Positions 17,918 through 26,939 of a DNA stretch of 64,000 bases are shown one piece after another. This DNA comes from an uncultured Christensenella sp. (GTDB taxonomy: Bacteria; Bacillota; Clostridia; Christensenellales; UBA1242): assembly GCA_949296965.1 (NCBI GenBank), contig CASFQL010000023.1, forward strand, positions 1 through 64,000, given 5' to 3'. Position 1 is the stretch's first letter, and the number at the start of each line of letters is the position of its first letter. The notes below the pieces were generated by a model, which made no database searches, was not told the origin of the DNA, and worked only from the letters and a program-made list of their open reading frames with translations. A program made the position numbers and the translations under genes.

Positions 17918-18640
17918 ATGATTGAATTAGTTAAAAAAAATTGGACAGAAAAGGACTTTGACGAGTTTGAGAAATATTTATATAGTTTAAAGGGCAATGA
18001 AAAAGAAATTGAATTTGAAAAAAAGATTGTAAATACTAACTTAGATTGCCTAGCAATTAAGGTAAAAGACATAAAATATATAGTTTCTGAAATATCAAAA
18101 GGTAATTATATATCTTATATAGATTTATTTAAAATAAATAACCATACGGAGAGTATTATTTTAGGTAATTTGATTTGTAAAATCAAAGATTTTGAAAATT
18201 TTAAAACTTTATTAACAAAATATGCAAATGTTGTTGATAATTGGGCAAGTTGTGATTGTATAAAAGTCAAAATTAAAGATAAAGATTTAGAAAAATATTT
18301 TTTGTTAGCAGAAAAACTTATAAATTCTAAAAAAGAGTTTGCAACAAGGATTGGATTTAGAATTCTTTTTAATTTTATAAATACAAATTATCTAAGTAAA
18401 ATTCTTAATATTTTAAATAATTTAAATACTGATAAATATTATGTAAAAATGATATGTGCTTGGCTTCTCTGCGAATGTTTTATTAAAAAGAGAGATGAAA
18501 CATTAATTTTTTTTAATAATAACACTTGTGATAATTTTATAATTAACAAATCAATTTCAAAATGCCACGACAGTTTTAGAGTTAATAAACAGGACAAAAA
18601 ATTATTAAACACTTTTAAAAAAAATATAGTTAATAAATAA
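17918..18640 (+). CDS. AlkD-like DNA alkylation repair (HEAT-repeat) protein
   Basis: 240 residues, almost wholly helical. VVDNWASCDC (about residues 104-113) matches the conserved (V)DNWD(x)xD segment of AlkD-type DNA glycosylases, and SKCHDSFRVNKQDK matches the C-terminal RxSxRVSxEDK signature. The family removes bulky or cationic alkylated purines without base flipping. The usual second Asp of DNWDLVD is shifted here (ASCDC), so catalysis is not certain. It is monocistronic: cloverleaf B lies upstream with GTAGGAG, and a strong terminator lies downstream. Confidence 0.8.
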   Translation: MIELVKKNWTEKDFDEFEKYLYSLKGNEKEIEFEKKIVNTNLDCLAIKVKDIKYIVSEISKGNYISYIDLFKINNHTESIILGNLICKIKDFENFKTLLTKYANVVDNWASCDCIKVKIKDKDLEKYFLLAEKLINSKKEFATRIGFRILFNFINTNYLSKILNILNNLNTDKYYVKMICAWLLCECFIKKRDETLIFFNNNTCDNFIINKSISKCHDSFRVNKQDKKLLNTFKKNIVNK

Positions 18641-18671
18641 GAAGTAACGATAACAAAATTACTTCTTTTTT
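18639..18671 (+). terminator. Terminator of the AlkD-like gene
   Basis: AAGAAGTAA (18639-18647) pairs with TTACTTCTT (18659-18667), followed by T4. It insulates the collagen-like gene. Confidence 0.82.
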
Positions 18672-18673
18672 CA

Positions 18674-19718
<1,045 letters not shown>

Positions 19719-19722
19719 AAAG

Positions 19723-19751
19723 AAAAAGAGTAGTTTAATACTACTCTTTTT
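19723..19751 (+). terminator. Terminator of the collagen-like gene
   Basis: AAAAAGAGTAGT (19723-19734) pairs with ACTACTCTTTTT (19740-19751), a 12-bp stem with its own T run. Confidence 0.85.
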
Positions 19752-19869
19752 ACTTATTCCTTTTAAGTTTAAGAATTATCAAATAATATCAATACATAAT
19801 TTTATATTATAGGAAGTTAAGGTAAAAAGGAAAATTTATTTTCAATTTTACTTAACGACGACGAATCAA

Positions 19870-19966
19870 AATTATGTGTCAAAAATGCTAATTTTTGAAT
19901 TTAAAATTTAACTTGCTTAAATTTTAAAGGTTGTGATTTTATAAAAAATCACAACAACACATAATT
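19870..19966. repeat. Cloverleaf element G1
   Basis: The closing stem is AATTATGTGT (19870-19879) with ACACATAATT (19957-19966). Hairpins in order: CAAAAAT/ATTTTTG, TTTAAAATTTAA/TTAAATTTTAAA, and GTTGTGATTT/AAATCACAAC. Confidence 0.75.
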
Positions 19967-20033
19967 TATATTATAGGAAGTTAAGGTAAAAGAGAAAATT
20001 TATTTTCAATTTTACTTAACGACGACAAATTCA

Positions 20034-20122
20034 AATTTTGTGCCAAAAGTTTTAACTTTTGAATTAAAATTTACCTTGGTTAAATTTTAATAGTTGTTAT
20101 TTTGTTTTACAAAATTACAACA
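20034..20122. repeat. Cloverleaf element G2 (degenerate closing stem)
   Basis: Same layout as G1: hairpins CAAAAGT/ACTTTTG, ATTAAAATTTA/TAAATTTTAAT, and GTTGTTATTTT/AAAATTACAAC. The outer stem AATTTTGTGC/GCAAATAATT pairs only partly. Its first half, TTTGTGCCAAAAGT, equals the minus-strand sequence of elements A, B and C. Confidence 0.65.
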
Positions 20123-20413
20123 GCAAATAATTCATATTATTTGATTTTTAAAAAAATCTATTTTATTTTAACTAATTTTTGATATAAAAAATTATTATAA
20201 AAAAAACTTTGTATTAAAAATTGTCTATTATGTTATCTAAAAAACATTTTATTTTTAATTTACAATTTTATTAAAATGATAAAAATGATTAAATAAATAT
20301 AATATTTAATTTAATTTTTTTTATAAAAAATAGAGTTTTAACTAAATAATTACTTTATTTGCACATTTTTAAATAAATGTATATTTAACTTTATTATTAT
20401 TTTAAAAATTATT

Positions 20414-21436
20414 TTATAATTCTATAATATCAAAACCTGCTGACCTAATTAGTCTATTGTATACAGCAAGAGAAATCCCTTCTTTTTTAGGGCATCTAGC
20501 ATAAACTATTTTAGCCCCTAATTCGTCAAAATGTCTTAGACAAGAAAAAAGGTTGTGTGCTTGGGCTTTTTCGTCCTCTAATTTTCCATATGTAACAAAT
20601 TTTACCTTTAAATTTTTTTCTTCACCATCAAAGCACATAGCAAAAATACCGTCTTCATTTTGTTTAGAATTTACAAATTTAACAAATTTTTCAAGCGAAC
20701 TTTTTACTATAACTATTTTTGCATTTGGCGAATAATGTTTGTATTTCATTCCAGGCGAAAGAACCTTTTTATTATCGTCAACTAATTCAGTTACGCCTTT
20801 TGCTATGCTAACGGGTTTGTGTAAGACATTCTCAATATCTTCTTTTGTTATAACCCCAGGTCTTAAAATTATAGGGGTGTCATTTAAAACTGATATTACT
20901 GTTGACTCGACTCCGTTTATACATTCTCCGCCATCAATAATTAAAGGGATTCGACCTTTCATATCATTAAACACATCTTGTGCATTTGTTGGACTCGGTT
21001 TGCCACTTAAATTAGCACTTGGTGCGGAAAAAGCAACATTAGACTTTTCAATTATTCTTCTTGCTATTTCATTTTCGGGCATTCTTACTCCCACGCTATC
21101 AAGTCCCGCACAACTTTCGCTACAAACTTTATCTCCTTTTGGCATTATGATAGTTAATGGTCCCGGCCAAAAATGATGAGCAAGTGTTTTAGCATCAGTG
21201 CTTATTTGAGAAACAATACCTTTTAACATTTTTAAATTTGATATGTGAACAATCAAAGGATTGTCCATAGGACGACCTTTTGCTTCAAATATCTTTTTTA
21301 TAGCACTAGGATTTGAACAATCTCCCGCAAGTCCATATACTGTTTCTGTTGGAACACCAACAACTTCTCCCTGTTTTAGTAGTTTTATTGCAAGATCAAT
21401 ACTTTCTTCATTTGCTTTTAATAATTTTGTTTCCAT
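20414..21436 (-). CDS. sua5: Threonylcarbamoyl-AMP synthase (Sua5 form)
   Basis: 340 residues: an N-terminal YrdC domain (VVGVPTETVYGLAGD, KGRPMDNPLIVHI, MPENEIARRII, SAPSANLSGKPSPT) followed by a linker and the C-terminal Sua5 domain (LSPGMKYKHYSP onward). It makes threonylcarbamoyl-AMP from threonine, bicarbonate and ATP for the t6A37 modification of tRNA. TcdA at 1742 acts later on the same modified base. The ATG at 21436 has no Shine-Dalgarno site. A good promoter ends six bases before it, so the transcript may be leaderless. Confidence 0.93.
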   Translation of the reverse strand: METKLLKANEESIDLAIKLLKQGEVVGVPTETVYGLAGDCSNPSAIKKIFEAKGRPMDNPLIVHISNLKMLKGIVSQISTDAKTLAHHFWPGPLTIIMPKGDKVCSESCAGLDSVGVRMPENEIARRIIEKSNVAFSAPSANLSGKPSPTNAQDVFNDMKGRIPLIIDGGECINGVESTVISVLNDTPIILRPGVITKEDIENVLHKPVSIAKGVTELVDDNKKVLSPGMKYKHYSPNAKIVIVKSSLEKFVKFVNSKQNEDGIFAMCFDGEEKNLKVKFVTYGKLEDEKAQAHNLFSCLRHFDELGAKIVYARCPKKEGISLAVYNRLIRSAGFDIIEL

Positions 21437-21442
21437 TTTTTT

Positions 21443-21471
21443 ATTCTATCACTATTTGAAAAAATTGTTAA
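21443..21471 (-). promoter_or_regulatory. Putative sua5 promoter, leaderless arrangement
   Basis: On the minus strand: TTAACA (21471-21466), 17 bases ending in TGA, TAGAAT (21448-21443), then six bases and the ATG. Initiation 7 bases after the -10 would fall on the A of the ATG. Confidence 0.6.
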
Positions 21472-21579
21472 CATATAAATAAAAAGATTTAAAATTTACA
21501 ATTTTAGGAATTTGATTATTTTAATATTCTTTATTGATTTTTGTCGAAAATTATATATAATATAATAAAAGAGGAAATT

Positions 21580-22926
21580 ATGCACAAAAATTTTAAATTA
21601 AAAGATATGACAGAAGATGAAATTGCTGAATACAAAAAGGAACAAGAAGAAAGAAAAAAGAGAAATCGTTTAATTAATATGAAGAAAAAGCAAGTCCTTA
21701 AAGATAAAAGGGAAAAAAGAAAGGAAAGAATAAAAAATGGACTTGAACAACCAAGAGGGTATTTCATTGATTTAGATAGCAGTAGTGCAAATAATGAAAG
21801 CGGAGATGTTTTTATTGATGAAAAGTTTAAAAAAGAAACTTTAAGTTATTATGCTAAATGTATAAAAACAGGGAACAATAAAATTATCAAATTAAAATTT
21901 TTTGGACATGATTTTAATAAAAATGAGTTGAAACCATATGACCTAGAAATAGCAAGACTTCATTTTTTAGCAGATAAAGAAAATTGGAAATATTTAATTG
22001 ATATTAATAGAAGTCATTTACGACAAATTTTCGGTGAAGATTATAATAATTATGGAATTTCTAATAAACAAAATATAAAAGATTTGTTTCCAACAGTGGG
22101 TTTAAGAAGTTTTGAAAATTATATTTTTATTCATTCTGACGCCTATTTACAAGCAATTAAAAATGCACCGAAAATTCCAATACAAGATTGGTCTATTGTT
22201 TATAAAAATCCAGGCGTTATATGTGAAAATAGAAAAGTGCTATTTAATATTGATGGTGAAATTCTACTTGGAGAATTTATTAGAGAAAAAACTATTAACG
22301 GAAATTATTTAAAGCCAGATGCGAATAGTAGTATAGGTTTTTTTGTGTATTATAAGGGATTGCCTAGTGGAAAGTTTAATGTAGAGAGATGGGACTATGA
22401 ACCAGGTTGTTTTCATAAAAATAAATTTGATAGCGATGGAAAGTTTAAAGTGAATGGGGCAAGGGCTAAAAATGTTGCTTTTAGTCATAGACATGTTTAT
22501 ACTCTTGGGCAAAGGTTAATTTTTGGGAAAAATTTTTCTGCAGATGTTTATCCTACTCCAATAAATTATGGTAATACAGGAGAAGAAAGACACTATGAAA
22601 AGTTTCAAGATATAGTAGAAGATTTTCTTAACGAATTTTCACTTCAAAAAGGGTCTTTCTTAACACCTAGTGAAAAGATTAACGGAAAACTTAAGAAAAT
22701 TGGGTTGAAATACTGTCCTTGTTATAGTGTGAAAGAACAAAAAATTATTGAGAATCCTGTGTTTGATGAGAATTTGAAACAAAATAAATTTCATTTGAGT
22801 AGTGAAAAACATTTAAATAGAGATTTCTCACTGTCATCTCAAAATGTGCTAAATGCAAATGCTAGTAACTATAGTAATCTTTTAAGTAGTGGAAGTGTTG
22901 AGGAGGAAAATGAATTATGCAGATAG
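21580..22926 (+). CDS. Unrecognised protein of a two-gene unit
   Basis: About 448 residues and not recognised. The first 60 residues are strongly charged (Lys/Glu/Arg) and likely coiled coil. A mixed globular region follows with several Trp/Tyr-rich segments (IQDWSIVYKNPGVICENRKV, IGFFVYYKGLPSGKFNVERW, NVAFSHRHVYTLGQ). The last 50 residues are Ser/Asn-rich. There is no signal or membrane segment. The ATG at 21580 has AGAGGAAA upstream; a TTG at 21541 lies before it without a site. It overlaps the next gene by 10 bases. Nothing shows its function. Confidence 0.6.
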   Translation: MHKNFKLKDMTEDEIAEYKKEQEERKKRNRLINMKKKQVLKDKREKRKERIKNGLEQPRGYFIDLDSSSANNESGDVFIDEKFKKETLSYYAKCIKTGNNKIIKLKFFGHDFNKNELKPYDLEIARLHFLADKENWKYLIDINRSHLRQIFGEDYNNYGISNKQNIKDLFPTVGLRSFENYIFIHSDAYLQAIKNAPKIPIQDWSIVYKNPGVICENRKVLFNIDGEILLGEFIREKTINGNYLKPDANSSIGFFVYYKGLPSGKFNVERWDYEPGCFHKNKFDSDGKFKVNGARAKNVAFSHRHVYTLGQRLIFGKNFSADVYPTPINYGNTGEERHYEKFQDIVEDFLNEFSLQKGSFLTPSEKINGKLKKIGLKYCPCYSVKEQKIIENPVFDENLKQNKFHLSSEKHLNRDFSLSSQNVLNANASNYSNLLSSGSVEEENELCR

Positions 22927-23306
22927 AAGAAGTAAAAAAATATTTAAGTCAAAATTATTTGGTTAGTGATTACAATAATTGTCTTTTAATAAATAACAAT
23001 TTTTACTGTTACATTTATGAAGAAGACGATATGTCTATTTGCTTAAAAGAACATAACGGAACGATTATATTAACAGATATGGCAAAAACTTACAATAGAC
23101 TTATCCAAAATGGAATTGATATTGAAGAAGATGAGTTTTTTGAATATGTAAAAAATGTCCTTATAAATATGATTGTCGGATTTGATAGAAATACAAAAGA
23201 ATTTTATGTTAAGATTACTCAACTTGAAGAAATCAATGAAGCAATGTCAAGGTTACTTCAAGTATTGATTTTAATTAATAATATTGAACTTCAATTTGAA
23301 GATTAG
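22917..23306 (+). CDS. Small protein with a DUF1828-like region
   Basis: 129 residues. Its first 90 residues run MQIEEVKKYL, then YEEDDMSICLKEHNGTIILT, an RLIQNGIDIEEDEFF segment and a strand/helix end. This resembles DUF1828 proteins, where a strand carrying ILTD is followed by a Leu-x-x-Gly-Ile-x-x-x helix. DUF1828 is of unknown function and often found in phage or accessory regions. The start overlaps the upstream gene and its AGGAGG (22901-22906) lies within that gene, so the two are translationally coupled. The match is by eye and weak. Confidence 0.5.
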   Translation: MQIEEVKKYLSQNYLVSDYNNCLLINNNFYCYIYEEDDMSICLKEHNGTIILTDMAKTYNRLIQNGIDIEEDEFFEYVKNVLINMIVGFDRNTKEFYVKITQLEEINEAMSRLLQVLILINNIELQFED

Positions 23307-23310
23307 GTGG

Positions 23311-23408
23311 GAACTTTGTGCGGTAAAAATTTTATTGAATAAAATTTTTACGGTGAAATTTTAAATTTTAAAATTTCACTCAAAAGTGAAACTTTTGGCA
23401 CAAAGTTC
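23311..23408. repeat. Cloverleaf element C
   Basis: The closing stem is GAACTTTGTGC (23311-23321) with GCACAAAGTTC (23398-23408). The three hairpins include GTAAAAATTTTATT/ATAAAATTTTTAC and CAAAAGT, loop GAA, ACTTTTG. It begins four bases after the stop of the DUF1828-like gene and could double as its terminator. The rest of the spacer to 23641 carries a promoter (below). Confidence 0.78.
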
Positions 23409-23539
23409 TTTTTTGTTGCCCGTAAAAAGATAATTTTAAAACAAAAAATTAATTGCTTTTAATAGGTCGTAAAAAATAAAATGTATAATATAATAATGAA
23501 GTATTTTTTTAAAAATATATCAATTGATTAGTAAATAAA

Positions 23540-23562
23540 AATTTGTAAATGTTTCACAAATT
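23540..23562. promoter_or_regulatory. Palindrome before the reverse rubrerythrin
   Basis: AATTTGT (23540-23546) and ACAAATT (23556-23562) form an inverted repeat about 20 bases before the -35. It is a possible repressor site of peroxide- or redox-response type, but the half-sites match no regulator well enough to name. Confidence 0.3.
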
Positions 23563-23583
23563 AAATTTAGTAATAAAAAATAT

Positions 23584-23613
23584 TTGTAGTTTATTAAAAA
23601 TTTTTGATAAAAT
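23584..23613 (+). promoter_or_regulatory. Putative reverse-rubrerythrin promoter
   Basis: TTGTAG (23584-23589), 18 bases ending in TGA, TAAAAT (23608-23613), then AAAGGAG and the ATG at 23642. Confidence 0.5.
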
Positions 23614-23641
23614 ATCTTTATAAAAAAAGGAGAAAAATCAA

Positions 23642-24181
23642 ATGAAAAAATATGTTTGTCCTGTTTGTGGATATATTTATACCGGAGATAACCCACCAGA
23701 AAAGTGCCCTTTATGCGGAGCAAGTTTAAAAGAAGTTGAAGATGAAGAAATGACTTGGAGTGCAGAGCATATTGTTGGCGTTGTAAAAGATGCTCCAAAA
23801 GAAATTTTAGACGGACTTAGAATGAATTTTAATGGGGAGTGTAGTGAAGTTGGTATGTATCTTGCAATGAGTAGAGTTGCTTATAGAGAAGGATATAGTG
23901 AAATAGGTATGTATTTTGAAAAAGCGGCATTTGAGGAGGCTGAGCACGCCGGGAGATTTGCTGAACTTCTTGGAGAAGTAGTTACTTCATCTACTAAGAA
24001 AAACCTTGAAATGAGAGTTATGGCAGAAAACGAGGCAACAAAAAACAAAACAGATATTGCAACACTTGCTAAAAAATTGAATCTTGATGCTATCCACGAT
24101 AGTGTTCATGAAATGGCTCGAGATGAGGCAAGGCACGGCAAGGCATTTAAAGGGTTATTAGATAGATATTTTAAATCATAA
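23642..24181 (+). CDS. Reverse rubrerythrin
   Basis: 179 residues. The rubredoxin domain comes first ([10 protein letters not shown] and CPLCGASL, residues 6-29) and the ferritin-like diiron domain second ([21 protein letters not shown], and [11 protein letters not shown]). This is the revRbr order known from Clostridium. It serves as an NADH-linked peroxide and oxygen scavenger with electron-transfer partners. No rubredoxin reductase is adjacent. Standard length, good ribosome site, own promoter and terminator. Confidence 0.93.
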   Translation: MKKYVCPVCGYIYTGDNPPEKCPLCGASLKEVEDEEMTWSAEHIVGVVKDAPKEILDGLRMNFNGECSEVGMYLAMSRVAYREGYSEIGMYFEKAAFEEAEHAGRFAELLGEVVTSSTKKNLEMRVMAENEATKNKTDIATLAKKLNLDAIHDSVHEMARDEARHGKAFKGLLDRYFKS

Positions 24182-24227
24182 ATTAAATTTAAAAAATTTA
24201 AGATTAGATAAGATTAATAACATTAAT

Positions 24228-24262
24228 AAAAAAGGGTAGTTCATTAAGAAACTACCTTTTTT
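24228..24262. terminator. Bidirectional terminator between convergent genes
   Basis: AAAAAAGGGTAGTT and AACTACCTTTTTT form a hairpin with A and T tracts on both sides, between the reverse rubrerythrin (+) and the acyltransferase-like gene (-). Confidence 0.82.
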
Positions 24263-24282
24263 ATTTTTTACTTGCTCTTTTA

Positions 24283-25614
24283 TTAAATTCTAATATATTT
24301 TGATTTTCTAACCAATAACCAATTCATTAGTGTAAATAGTGCAAAAATTATAAGAACGATTGGTATTGTTGCCCAAACTGATAAAGACATAAGCACATCT
24401 CCTAAGAAAGTATCTAAAATTAATGCGAGTATTAGAGTTGTAATATAGGTAAGTATTGCATTGCTTCCCCAAATTTTTAAGAAATCAAATTTGAAATTAA
24501 TATTTTCAAGGAAATTAAATCCACCCCAAATGATAGAAGCAACACTTGCTGTAAATAGGGCAAACACAGGAGTGCATCCTCTTTTTGCGGCGATGAAATC
24601 ATATCCAACAATTAGAACAACGGAAATAAGTAAACCTAAGGAAGATAAAACCCAATATAATTTGTCGTCCTTTAAGTCGGCAAAAATTGAACCTAAAAGC
24701 AAAATAGTTGACCAACTAAATGCACCAATAAAGCCACCTTCTAATATTGTATTAGCAAGAGGGAACAGTCCGTTTTGCATAAGTATTGTAAGCCCAACAA
24801 AAGAAAGTCCACAAATTATAAGTCTACCCCATTTGTCATATCTAATAAATGGTAAAGCAAGTAATCCTGCTAATCCTATGTTTTGTAAGGTATCCCATTC
24901 GTGTCCGCCGAATTTTGATTGTGCAGGTGCTGTAATTTTTTCAGCGGTGCTAACTAATAAGAAAAATATTGCCAAGACTCCAGCAATAGCAAGAGTGTAA
25001 ACGAAAATTTTGTTAGATATATCTTTGAACTTTTCATTTTTGAAAAATAATGAAATAATATAAATAATTAATCCAGCAAGTGCTAACCAAAAGAATATTG
25101 CAGCAACTTGGGTTACTATTGCTAGGTTATTAAAAGCAACATCATTAAAGAATACATCAGCCCAACCATTTTCAAAACCGTTAAAAGCATAACCTATTCC
25201 AATTAATGCTAAAAATCTTGTTGCTAATTGAAAATATGCTTTTCGTGTGCCTACTTTTTCTTCCCTTGACTTAAAACTTCTTATGATTGTAAGTCCAATA
25301 ACAAAGATAAACATTGGGACAAACAAATCGGCAAAGGAAACCCCGGGTAAAATTTGAAAACCATTCTTATCGTGTTCAACATAAGGAGTTAAAAAATCAA
25401 ATACTCCAAAAAGTGGAAGGATGTAGGAGCATACAAAAGCAAAAAAGCAAAGTCCACGAAATCTATCAATTGATAATATTCTTTCTTTTGTTTTTGCAGG
25501 TTTTGCATCTTGCTTGTAATCATTGTTTTGTTTTTCATCAACTTGTAAATTTTCAATTATTTCCTCATCTTGTTTTTCTTGTTTTTTTTCATTTTCTATT
25601 GTTTGATTTTTCAT
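24283..25614 (-). CDS. Multi-pass membrane acyltransferase-like protein (DUF5009/HPSNAT type), copy 1
   Basis: 443 residues. A hydrophilic Glu/Gln/Lys-rich N-terminus of about 45 residues is followed by RILSIDRFRGLCFF and about ten hydrophobic helices. The R-x-L-S-x-D-x-x-R-G opening is the mark of the DUF1624/DUF5009 group related to heparan-glucosaminide N-acetyltransferase, which moves acetyl or acyl groups across the membrane to sugars. It is the last gene of a minus-strand operon, 18 bases after its paralogue. The substrate is unknown. Confidence 0.75.
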   Translation of the reverse strand: MKNQTIENEKKQEKQDEEIIENLQVDEKQNNDYKQDAKPAKTKERILSIDRFRGLCFFAFVCSYILPLFGVFDFLTPYVEHDKNGFQILPGVSFADLFVPMFIFVIGLTIIRSFKSREEKVGTRKAYFQLATRFLALIGIGYAFNGFENGWADVFFNDVAFNNLAIVTQVAAIFFWLALAGLIIYIISLFFKNEKFKDISNKIFVYTLAIAGVLAIFFLLVSTAEKITAPAQSKFGGHEWDTLQNIGLAGLLALPFIRYDKWGRLIICGLSFVGLTILMQNGLFPLANTILEGGFIGAFSWSTILLLGSIFADLKDDKLYWVLSSLGLLISVVLIVGYDFIAAKRGCTPVFALFTASVASIIWGGFNFLENINFKFDFLKIWGSNAILTYITTLILALILDTFLGDVLMSLSVWATIPIVLIIFALFTLMNWLLVRKSKYIRI

Positions 25615-25632
25615 TTTTTCTCCTTTTATTTT

Positions 25633-26928
25633 TTATAAACTAATTGATTTCTTTTTCTTTGATAGAGCATAGGCAAAGAGAGTAAGTAAGACTATCGCTA
25701 ATAAGCCTTGCACTAATGCAGAGAAAACAGAAGCATTAGCAATTAAACTATCATATAATAATTCGCCATACAACCCAAGGACGAAGAATTCTACAAGGAA
25801 CATAATAATAGGATTTTTACCCCACCACGCAAGAGGGTCAAACTTTGAGTGGTAAATATTGTCAAATAAGGTAAATATTAAAAAGATTAAACCACTTAAT
25901 CCTACTCCTACTAAGATAAATGTAGGGCTACAACTTCCCATCCAAATATCACCTAACCATTGAACAAGAAACACCCCAAGAGTTGTAAATAAGGCAGAAG
26001 CAACTAAGGCATTTTCTTTCTTTTTGAAAAACAAGTCAGCAATAAACATATCAAATATTAACATTGTTCCCCAACCGAAGCCACCGACAACACCACCGTG
26101 AATGATTTCATCTAATAGTTGTTTATTGTTGCCTGTTTGATGGTAAATTGTAAATAAAATTGTAATTACGCTAGCACCTAAGAATTTTACCCACGATTTT
26201 GATTTAACAAAAGGAAATGCGATTAAGATTGCAAAACCAATTCCTTGTAGTGTTACCCAATAACTGTAACGGAAAGTATTACCGTTTACAATGTTAGCAT
26301 AATCAATTGAAGTTATTATTATGTTTAAAATTCCCATTAGGGTTAAGGTAATATAAAAAATTTGATTAGCAATAATTTTAAAGAGTTTGTTTTTAGTAAA
26401 AGAAGAAATAATTCTCAATATTAAACCAATAATTGCTATGATTGATAAAACAAGTATAGTTATGTCAAAAGCATTTAATACATAATCTGAACTAAAATTT
26501 GCAAGCATTTTATTACACAAATCAAGGAAAGTCCCAACTCCAATAATTGATAAAGCCCTTTCTAAATAATGAATAATAGCAAGTTTAGTTCCGTAAAGTT
26601 TTTGCCATTTTGTAAAAGAAAGTGTAAAAGTTAAACCTATTGCAAATATGAAAGCAGGGGCAATTATGTCAGCAAGTGTCATACCCGGCAAAATAACTAT
26701 TCCATTTTCAAGCGAGTGGTCAGCAAGCCTTGACAATATTCCCAAGTTATCAAAATTCTTTAAGAATTGAAAGATGAGCATACAAAACACACAAAACCCT
26801 CTAAATCTATCAATACTCAATATTCTTTTTGATTGTGTTTCTTGTATGTCTTCACTTTCATCATTTTTTAAAGTAACATCTTTTTCTGTTAAGGTATTTT
26901 TATTTTCTAAAATCATATCTTCACTCAA
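25633..26928 (-). CDS. Multi-pass membrane acyltransferase-like protein (DUF5009/HPSNAT type), copy 2
   Basis: 431 residues with the same plan as its downstream neighbour: an acidic N-terminus of about 30 residues, RILSIDRFRGFCVF, the ILPGMTLADIIAPAFIFAIG helix pair (ILPGVSFADLFVPMFIFVIG in the other copy) and about ten helices. The two are clearly paralogues but well diverged, so the duplication is old. It starts 11 bases after the ligase gene stop. The operon suggests that both use, or compete for, a product of the ligase (inference). Confidence 0.75.
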   Translation of the reverse strand: MSEDMILENKNTLTEKDVTLKNDESEDIQETQSKRILSIDRFRGFCVFCMLIFQFLKNFDNLGILSRLADHSLENGIVILPGMTLADIIAPAFIFAIGLTFTLSFTKWQKLYGTKLAIIHYLERALSIIGVGTFLDLCNKMLANFSSDYVLNAFDITILVLSIIAIIGLILRIISSFTKNKLFKIIANQIFYITLTLMGILNIIITSIDYANIVNGNTFRYSYWVTLQGIGFAILIAFPFVKSKSWVKFLGASVITILFTIYHQTGNNKQLLDEIIHGGVVGGFGWGTMLIFDMFIADLFFKKKENALVASALFTTLGVFLVQWLGDIWMGSCSPTFILVGVGLSGLIFLIFTLFDNIYHSKFDPLAWWGKNPIIMFLVEFFVLGLYGELLYDSLIANASVFSALVQGLLAIVLLTLFAYALSKKKKSISL

Positions 26929-26939
26929 AATTTTTCCCC

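Larger units (their letters stand above)
19794..20130. repeat. Tandem repeat, two units of about 160 bases plus a remnant
   Basis: Unit 1 is 19794-19958 and unit 2 is 19959 to about 20114; the opening ACATAATTTATATTAT motif recurs in degenerate form near 20115. Each unit holds a 41-base hairpin (19816-19856; 19980-20020; arms GTTAAG...CTTAAC), then CGACGAC, then a cloverleaf. The two units have diverged but keep all stems. The following stretch, 20131-20413, is AT-rich and I see nothing definite in it. Confidence 0.8.

Noticed and set aside
19816..20020. Integron attC-like site (GTTAAGG ... ACTTAAC arms)
   Set aside because: One arm fits RYYYAAC but the other does not fit GTTRRRY, the inner core sites are missing, and there is no integrase or cassette array.
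20553..21482. Plus-strand frames opposite sua5
   Set aside because: They run antisense to a well-supported Sua5 gene and have no ribosome sites or recognisable motifs.
23540..23562. Rex or PerR operator
   Set aside because: The palindrome is close to TTGTGAAATTTTTCACAA but has the wrong spacing and mismatches; kept only as an unnamed inverted repeat.
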